Assembly: GCF_024763615.1 (NCBI RefSeq) | Contig: NC_077222.1 | Span: 93,095,417 to 93,159,416, forward strand | Direction of reading: 5' to 3' | DNA from: Phlebotomus papatasi | Lineage: Eukaryota > Arthropoda > Insecta > Diptera > Psychodidae | Length of the DNA: 64,000 nucleotides | Part shown: one piece after another, positions 56,765 to 64,000 of the stretch | Position numbering within the stretch: position 1 is the stretch's first letter | How the letters are laid out: every line of letters begins with the position of its first letter | The notes under the pieces: model-generated | Databases searched by the model: none | Told to the model about the DNA's origin: nothing | What the model saw: the letters and a program-made list of their open reading frames with translations, nothing else | Program-made: the position numbers and the translations under genes

Positions 56765-59635
56765 GTGTTGATAAACTACCCCATGCTTACTACTGTTCCA
56801 GTTTCCCCTATATAAGGCTCAATTCTATTTAAGTATTATGGAATAAGGCCTAATTTCAAAGCAGCCCCAATTTAAAGGTTCCCTTTTCTCTACATCTGCC
56901 CCCCAATTCCGATGGCCGTCACGAAATTTATCCAGATTTTTCGGAATGGTGGTTGTGTGTGTGAAGCCGCTTCAGCTCATATTTTGTGCATTTTTGAGCA
57001 AATTATTCACATTTAAACACAGAAACACCTTTCACAAGATGAAAATTGTTGTGATTTGATTTACTAAAACATTAAAATCGCGAAAAACTAGAGAAAAATC
57101 CGTAAAATTCAACGCTTGTTCAATGAGTCTGTCATTTCTCAATCATGCCATTGCTCTCGCTCGCACTCTCTCATTCACTCTTTATTTGCGGGATATTTTC
57201 AAAATCATTTCCGTTAGATACACAATTTTATCAAATCACTCAAATTTTAATTTATTTGTTATAAGTTTGGTCCAAGGCAACAAAATATTTTTTTTTAATG
57301 ATTTTTCCATATGAATTTATTAATGCCTTGGGTGTTTGTTTAACAACCTCGTTATCACTGTAATACCTAAAGTGTTTTTTTTTCTAAAACACAATGCAAT
57401 AAAATTAAATCCTTTCTCGTGAGACGGAAGTGAATCAGTACTTTTGTGGTCCTTTTGGTGTTTCATAAACATATATTCTTCAAAGACATTTATGGAGGAG
57501 TACCACTTTAAATTTCTGAGATATGTTTAGGTGAAAATTCTCAAGAAATGAATTGACTTGTTTGTTTAAACTCATATTATTATATTAATAACTATTCATT
57601 GCAGGACATTGGTGTCCAGAATCTAGGAATGATTTGTGAACGTGAATTCAAGGAAAAATTCCCTAGAACAAACAATTTCCTTATCACATAGTTTTTCCTG
57701 TGTTTTCCTCGATTTTCCTTATAAATCCTTGAATATTTTTCAAACTTACGAATAAAGCTGTATGGGACAACTTGTGTCCTTCACGTGAATATTTTCTTGA
57801 AGAAAAAGCAAGGATCACTGAATATTATAGGATCGAGAAGGACACTGTTAATAATATGGTAAAATATGAACAAAAAAAACGTCTTAAAATATGAATATGA
57901 CCCTAAATTATTTGAAGCGCATTTTCGGTCAAGAAAATGACCTTTGTATTTGACAGTGATGACCTTTGTACTGTCTTATATAAGAAATGATGCAGGTTGT
58001 ATGAGAGAATAAAAGAGAAGATTGTACAGATATCATCACCGTGTTATATATTCCTAAATTATTTGATTAGAATTTCGTTGAACACCTTAACTTTTTAGTA
58101 TTTATGATCTTCAGTGACTTAGCTCTTTTTTCGTAAAGAAAATAAGTAGTCCTGCGCAATCCTTTTCGTGGATTCGAATGGTATTCAGGTATTTATGAGG
58201 AAAATGAAGAAAATTATAGAAAAAGAGATGGCAAATCGTCCCGGCTTTGCGGAGTGCTCGAACTCACGGAAAAGAGCTATCCGTGTATCATCTTTTCGCA
58301 TGCTTTTTGTGTACCGATTAAATTAATTGATAAATTAAAAAATAAACCATTCAAAAATAAGACACTGCTTAAGAAAGTAGGTTTTAAAATATTTTAGCAT
58401 GAGTAACAAGCATACGAACAAATTAAAAAGTAATATACGTGAAAAAATCCTAATTTAAGCAAATCGATTGAAAATAGGCCATCCAAAGAAATTAAAAATT
58501 AAAATATAAGAAAGTGGTTGGTTCTAGGGCAGTCTTCTTTGAATCGTCATCCACGAACCGTTTCTGTACACCAACATCCTATTAAGTACCATTATTGAGA
58601 TAACATGAACTTAATAAAAATAATTCTACCCATTTCTTGAGAATTTATATAAATTTATATAAATCATATAACCATATTACACAAATGAGTACCTTCGTGA
58701 GATATATTCAGGAGGAACCAAGAAACCCCAAAGTGTTCATAGTTAATCATTTCAATTTTTCAACGTGGACAGTGTTATTTATAATTATAAATCATAGTAT
58801 AAATTAAATAGAAACAATTTTAACAAATATTTTTTGTGCACTAAACCGCGAAATTTTCACCTAAAATGCATTTATTTTTCCAACTCGCGACCTCCAGGAG
58901 CTCGCGAGATAAAATTCGCGGGATATTCATAATAACAGCAATTATTCCGCTTTTTGTGCACTACTACACATGCCATCCCGCTGAGAGCGCCACACTCTTT
59001 ATCCGTGTCCACTCATACAGAGTGAAGACTCTGTGTATGATGTATATTTCTATTTCGCAAAATCGGGAAAATTTTGGCGGGATAGCAATGTGACGGCGTC
59101 AGAATTGCATCACTGAAGCCTGTTATAATCACTCAATGTGTGTATCGTCCAAAATAGAAAATCTTCTTGAATTCAAGGAATTCCGTCTCGATTCATACCT
59201 ATCTGCAAACATAATTCTATATGAACAACGAAATCAATTAATATAGTTGAAAAAACATGTAACAACTATATTGCTTATTGATTTCTTTGTAAATTAAGCT
59301 CACAGCCTGAATTTTAAAAATGTTAAAGCGGTTAGAATTACAAGTATTTTTGAAAGTCCATGATAATAGGCTGGTCAACAGCTTGGGGGTAGAGAGGTTG
59401 GTGAGGTGCCCAAGATAGAGAATGTTTTCTTCAAAGTATCGAAAGCATCAAAGATTCAAAGTGTGAGTGAGCTAGCACGCATTTGACGGCTGCTAGACTA
59501 AGTTGAGCTCCTGATTGTGATATCCACTATGAAATGTTGAACAGTCAGGTTCATAGCGGAAAGGAGTCTTCATAGATCATGAGGCGGATATTGTTATTGA
59601 GCCATTGTCAAGTTAAGAGTGAAAACGCGGTTAAT
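56765..59635. other. no gene seen
   Basis: AT-rich. A short reverse piece of the AACCGGTT family (GAGTGCTCGAACTCACGG) is near 58255. The 75-codon frame at 58866 has no recognised domain. Confidence 0.4.
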
Positions 59636-59639
59636 TAGC

Positions 59640-59830
59640 TCCTCTATAAAAGTAGTTTAAAAAAATCCCTCCTAGACTTGTGTATTACTTGAGAAGTTCG
59701 TGCAGTGGCTTCCTCGTCTAAGGACACTTCAACTGGCGACGAGGATGGGATTCAAACCCACGCGTGCATAGCACATTAGCGATCTCTGCGCCATAGTCTC
59801 AGCACTATCCACTTAGCCAAGAGATGCCTT
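59640..59830 (-). mobile_element. tRNA-derived SINE, reverse
   Basis: Minus-strand reading has box A TGGCTAAGTGGATAGTGC and box B GGGTTTGAATCCC about 55 bases apart, followed by a non-tRNA body toward 59640. The extra-long spacing and lack of a closing acceptor stem argue against a functional tRNA. It abuts the reverse AACCGGTT repeat at 59835. Confidence 0.6.
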
Positions 59831-59834
59831 TTAA

Positions 59835-60062
59835 ACCGTTTCATAAATTACTCAAAAGATTGTCTAAAATAGAGAACAAAAATTAGCTATGGGTTATTAA
59901 CCGGTTCATTAAAAGTTCAAATCCGGTTGGAACTGATTCATATTTGTCAGGAGTTCCAAGACCTTTCCAATGAGCCAAAATAAGATATCATTCGGTTGAG
60001 AAATACGCTCTCTAGTGTCTTTTGAACTTTTGACCTTGAAAACCCATTATTAGGAATGATTT
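59835..60062 (-). repeat. AACCGGTT-family repeat, 5' part, reverse
   Basis: Inverse of 3168-3400 with shared words such as CGCTCTCTAGTGTC, TTCCAAGACCTTTCC and AACCGGTTCATT. Confidence 0.75.
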
Positions 60063-60069
60063 CACAGTA

Positions 60070-60275
60070 GGGGAAAGGGCCCATCCTTTGCACGGTCTCA
60101 AGATTTATAATGGCCAATTTTTTCTATGTTTTTCAATTAATATGACTCATCGCTCCCAAATTTTAAAAAGTACCAGATAGTGTCCTGTGTTTTAAATATA
60201 TTGTGGAGTCACATTTGTGGGAAAAATTTAGTCATTATAAAGCTTGGGATCGTGTAAAGCATGGGCACTATCCCC
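60070..60275. mobile_element. TA-flanked MITE (GGGGAAAGGGCCC type)
   Basis: Left GGGGAAAGGGCCCATCCTTT and right AAAGCATGGGCACTATCCCC are inverted. TA is at 60068-60069 and 60276-60277. The words GGTCTCAAG and CTTGGGATCG pair further in. 206 bp. Confidence 0.8.
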
Positions 60276-60295
60276 TACTTTTTTTGCTTTTTAAT

Positions 60296-60320
60296 AATAA
60301 TAATAATAATATTTATTAAT
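60296..60320. repeat. AAT microsatellite
   Basis: Seven or so TAA/AAT triplets next to the MITE at 60070. Confidence 0.7.
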
Positions 60321-60726
60321 CACAAAAATAGGGTCATCCCTCTTACGATTGTGACAAGATAAATAAAAAAAAATCAAAAGAAAAAAACAAAAGCAACAAA
60401 TTTGAATTAGAACGAAATGTACGCTTAGGTAATATCTAAAACATATCCAAAAATTAAAAAAAAAATGGATTAGGAGGGGATGGAAAGATGTGGAATAAAA
60501 ATGGGGATCACATTAATGATCTTGGATCGACTTATGGTGGACGGGGGAGGGGGGGTTGTCCGTAGCTCAAAAGCTCTCCGAAGCTCTATTTATAACAGTT
60601 TGGCCACCAGGCGTGATAACTGTCGAACAGACGGAAATTTATTTAAAGTGACGGAAATTTAAAGAAATAAGTAATTTTTTTTAACATTTTTCGAAGATAA
60701 TTATAAGATTTATGGCGGTTGATATT

Positions 60727-61220
60727 TCGATCTTTTAGTGGAAGGCTTTGAAGTTTCGTACACATTCTGGCATCAAACACTTCATAATTTTTTTTTCTAA
60801 ATTAAAAAAAAAATGTATGAAGTGTTCGATGCCAGAATGTGTACGAAGCTTCAAAGCCTTCCACTATTTCGATCTTTTAGTGGAAGGCTTTGAAGCTTCG
60901 TACACATTCTGGCATCGAACACTTCATATTTTACTTATCGTCGGTTGCTCAGCAACTGTGCTAACTGCATCTGCTTTGTGTCTGCATTCATTGCAAACGC
61001 CGCGCAGCGATGCGTTGCTTACAACGAATGCTGACACAAAGCAAATGCAGTTAGCACAGTTGCTGAGGCAACCGACGTTATATTCCTTTAATGAATAGCT
61101 AGCTTTGAGTCACACGCTTCTTGCAAAAATATAGGTCATATTCATTAAAAGAATATGGGAAATATGAAGTGTCCGAAGCCAGAGTATGTGCAAAGGGTGC
61201 AAAGCCTTAAAGCCTTACCG
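60727..61220. mobile_element. compound foldback with three hairpins
   Basis: First hairpin 60738-60864: GTGGAAGGCTTTGAAGTTTC ... against GAAGCTTCAAAGCCTTCCAC. Second copy of the arm at 60880-60930 (GTGGAAGGCTTTGAAGCTTC) pairs loosely with 61167-61215 (GAAGTGTCCGAAGCCAGAG, GCAAAGCC). Between them is another near-perfect hairpin 60950-61078: GTCGGTTGCTCAGCAACTGT against ACAGTTGCTGAGGCAACCGAC. A short AATGAATA/TATTCATT pair lies near 61090/61140. The 116-codon frame through it is a translation of the arms. Confidence 0.85.
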
Positions 61221-61224
61221 AAAA

Positions 61225-62985
61225 CTCAGTTATGATATCTTCTTTTACTGCGGCTATTAATTTGACTATTTCGTCGAACGGTTTTACTCAGCCAAAATAA
61301 TTTTGAATTCTGAAAAAAATATAAACAACTTCTTGGTTAAAAGTCATCAAAGTCCCAGTAATTTCTCTCTGCAATGTTCGTGCAATAAAATAATTGTCAA
61401 CTAATGACCCCACTGGATTGCATGCACGCCCTTAGGGTGGTAAACTCTCTACTTTCTATCACTTAACCGCCCCGTAATTAGGAAGTATAATTGGGAGCAA
61501 TTTGTGTGGGTAAAAGTGCGCTACAAGTTGAAATACGAAATTTGGTCATCTTGGGTAATAATTAAAATTTTAACACAGCCAATCCCTTTTCTTCAGTTCC
61601 AGGAAAACGTTTCTCAACTCCTTTTAGATTAAAGTTTAGAGGGGGGGCACATTTTATCACGAGGGGATTTCATATCAAGTGTAATTTATTTTGCAAAAGC
61701 GGAAAACAGCTGCAAGAGACACACTAGCGCTGGTACATTAAAGTAACCAAATCCTTCTATCTAGAATTTCATTTCAGACGACCAGACGGTTTCTGATAAA
61801 ATTCCATATTAGTTTTGCTGGGGTTGAGGGGAGGTGGGGTGAGCTTCCTCACGAGTTACATCTCTATGTATGCTCGGAAAAATTTCAAGGAGGTTTTACT
61901 CTCTGTTGATTCAAAAACATGAGCTTTTGCCCCAACACCATTCGAGGAGAATCTTGTTTTTTTTTTGTCTAGTGCTGCAGCAATTTAGTGCATTTAGCAG
62001 ACACACTGACCTGGGATTCCAGTGGGGCGGTTTGGGAGACTGAGGGAGTAGAATGAAGTGATAAAGTCAGGACAAATTCACAGGCGTATGGAATGAACAA
62101 TGGGTGGGAACTAAGAGATGAGACATAAAATGGAAGGAAGTCATGAAACATCTTCACAAAACTTGAGCATTTCACTGCATTTGTGAAATTTAATTATGGT
62201 TAAGTATAATATATGTTTTATGCTGAGACACTTACCCCAAAAACTCCAAACCTCCTTCCTTTTTTTTTCAAATTCTCCCCAAGCACGGTCTTTCTGCACA
62301 GTCTTCTCATCTGTAAAGCTCTGTAGGAAAGTCTTCCACTCTGGGAATAAGTTCAATTGTTTGAGCAGAATAAGTGTGAAAATGTATGATGAAAATATCA
62401 CTGTTCTGGAAAACTGTCTAGTTCTCTTTTTTTTTGTGTGCCTTTTCTTCATTCTAACCCAAACCATCTTGCATACAATCTCACATTACATCGCATAAAT
62501 TCATGCTGCTGGAGAAAATGGGGTTACTGGAAGTTCAAAAAGCTCACACAAAGGAAGTGTAAATGAAACCTGCAAATAAATCAAAGGGAAAATGAATAAA
62601 TAATGACGTCAATTGCAGAGGAACAGCAAAAATCTTATGCTAGAAGATATATTGTTTAAGTACAAATATTAAATTTCCATCCAGGAAACCGAGTCATAAG
62701 CCTACATCAACTTATTTCAGCTGAGATTCTTAATTCGATTCAGACCTAAAAGCTTTGCGGATGCTTTGAATGGGTTTTCAGCAGAGGTACTGTATAGTCT
62801 AAATCCCTTTTGCAGTCATGCTACAAGACCTTGTTGGTTATTTTTAAGTAACTTTTTAAGCAAATTATCCAAGCTCTTTTTTTTTTTAGAAATTGGAGTG
62901 TTCTAGTAAAGTTCCACTAACGTTGGTTCTATGATTTTTTTCAGTTATATGAATTTGTGTGTTTTATCAGAGCTTTCATTTATGC
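61225..62985. other. no gene seen
   Basis: AT-rich. Overlapping 68-108 codon frames at 61970-62500 lie on both strands; none has a motif. Confidence 0.4.
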
Positions 62986-62989
62986 TTTT

Positions 62990-63300
62990 TCTTAATCTTC
63001 TTCTTCTTCTTCTACTTTAATTAGGCGAATGCCTGTTTTTCCCACAGTAGGGCAACGGATTATTTATCGTGATTGAGTGTTTGAAGATGCCATGATACTG
63101 AGCATCAGCTGGAGTTGTGATTCTGATGTCCAAGACTCGTACCATCTTTCCGGTGGTCTACCTCTTGGTGTCGTAGTCGATGCTGGAAATTTTTTTTGGA
63201 CTCTTTTCGCAAGTCTAGTGTCGTCTATTCGGTTCACATGATCTCTCCAGTATCGCCTTCTTGACCTTGACCATCGTACAATGTCCTGGACCTCCATTTA
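62990..63300 (-). pseudogene. LINE 3' end with GAA tail
   Basis: The minus-strand frame reads RRRYWRDHVNRIDDTRLAKR and RGRPPERWYESW, a typical C-terminal end of an ORF2 of RTE/jockey-like LINEs. About 60 bp after the frame the element ends in a short GAAGAAGAA tail (62999-63014 on the plus strand as CTTCTTCTT). It is strongly 5'-truncated. The family seems different from the LINEs at 17465 and 27060, whose tails read otherwise. Confidence 0.75.
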
Positions 63301-63338
63301 TGCTTAAGATCTTAAAATTCAGTTAGAAAAGAAAACAG

Positions 63339-63500
63339 GAGAAAGCCTGTTACCTTAGGACGACTCAAGCATCGAATTTGACCCATTATGATATTACAGC
63401 TATTCCAAATGATCTGACTAAATTTCCTGAAAAGTGTCATAGGATCAAATCCATGAAGAACATAGAAAAAAATAAGTTGTCCAAAGGTAGAGAGCTTCCC
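63339..63500. mobile_element. palindromic MITE with GAGAAAG ends, copy 2
   Basis: Left GAGAAAGCCTGTTACCTTAG and right AAAGGTAGAGAGCTTCCC are inverted, with GGACGACTC and GTTGTCC inside. Shares TAGAAAAAAA-type middle words with 5591-5819. Flanks are not clean. Confidence 0.6.
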
Positions 63501-63504
63501 GTAC

Positions 63505-64000
63505 AGTGTTTTGAATTACACAATCTATGACCTATATATCACCGTTAAACTGATGGGAACCAAACATCAGTTTTAGGTACATTCTTTCGCTCAACGTCGA
63601 GCCGAGAGGTCGCTCAGGAAAATGAACTGTGCTTCTCGGTCAGAGGAGCGACCTTTGAATTCCTCACCTCGGGGTGGGAATGTTACCTCCGAAAAATCAG
63701 ACAGAAAATAAGAAATAACCACTCGATGTCGCCAAAGATATCAATTCTTACTGCCTCATTAGCGATACGTGGCACCCTAGTTTATAAGGATTGAACCCAT
63801 TGCTTAATGTTGGGACCAAGAGTTTGTGAATCACTGGAGGGTATACATCCAGAAAGTTCTTTCAGATCCGTGAAAAAGTTAATATGTTCTGATAATCTGT
63901 CAAATGATCAGAATTAAAAAGAATTATAAGAATTAAAAGACCCAGAAAATAGTAAGAAAATCTCAAGCGTCACAAAGGGTGAAAATTTTTTACCATTTTA
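63505..64000. other. no gene seen; GC-richer patch at 63590-63690
   Basis: The patch contains the inverted words AGGTCGCTC and GAGCGACCT about 35 bp apart. No coding sequence; could be the edge of an unrecognised repeat running out of the window. Confidence 0.35.

Noticed and set aside
60748..61098. A 116-codon protein gene
   Set aside because: Entirely made of the hairpin arms of the foldback.

Overview
This window looks like AT-rich, gene-poor insect nuclear DNA, most plausibly dipteran. The reasons are dense short inverted-repeat transposons, tRNA-derived SINEs, several eroded LINEs, a Ty3/gypsy LTR retrotransposon, and no operon-like or tightly packed genes. I found no convincing host protein-coding gene. 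The only long intact reading frame belongs to the retrotransposon. The species cannot be told from the sequence alone.

Layout. 0-6 kb: SINE, a diverged copy of a satellite, several TA-flanked inverted-repeat elements (MITEs). 6.8-8.2 kb: a 1.38-kb GC-rich solo LTR with a 4-bp target duplication. 9.5-10.4 kb: a long palindrome carrying two copies of a CACTGAG-ended MITE, one of them inside an arm whose partner arm keeps the empty TA site. 12.1-19.2 kb: SINE and LINE fragments, a 400-bp palindrome, and a 5'-truncated LINE on the minus strand. 21-28.7 kb: more MITEs and a second minus-strand LINE, interrupted by a TA-flanked MITE whose removal leaves the reverse transcriptase frame continuous. 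32-38.4 kb: a 15-bp minisatellite, a decayed solo LTR of the gypsy element, and a 1.16-kb long-form MITE. 38,476-45,240: a young complete Ty3/gypsy element with identical 310-bp LTRs, an AAAT target duplication and a 1,329-codon Gag-Pol frame. 46-50.3 kb: a four-level nest, in which a broken pogo/Tigger-like transposase gene holds a 3.78-kb hAT-like element (8-bp duplication GTCTTGGA), which holds an inverted-repeat satellite, which holds a 514-bp TTAA-flanked piggyBac-like MITE. 52-64 kb: a second copy of that MITE inside a relic of the 6.8-kb LTR, a third TTAA element, SINE and LINE 3' ends, and a multi-hairpin foldback at 60.7-61.2 kb.

The elements do not form a pathway. Their value is that several insertions are datable against each other and carry exact target duplications, so transposon classes can be assigned without a transposase. 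The observations most worth following are the nested hAT/satellite unit, the in-phase candidate intron at the start of gag, the Asp-Leu-Gly triplet where the gypsy protease should have Asp-Thr/Ser-Gly, and a set of MITEs that share a GGGGAAA/GGGTAAA terminus but have unrelated interiors. All coordinates and matches were read by eye; no alignment or database search was run.
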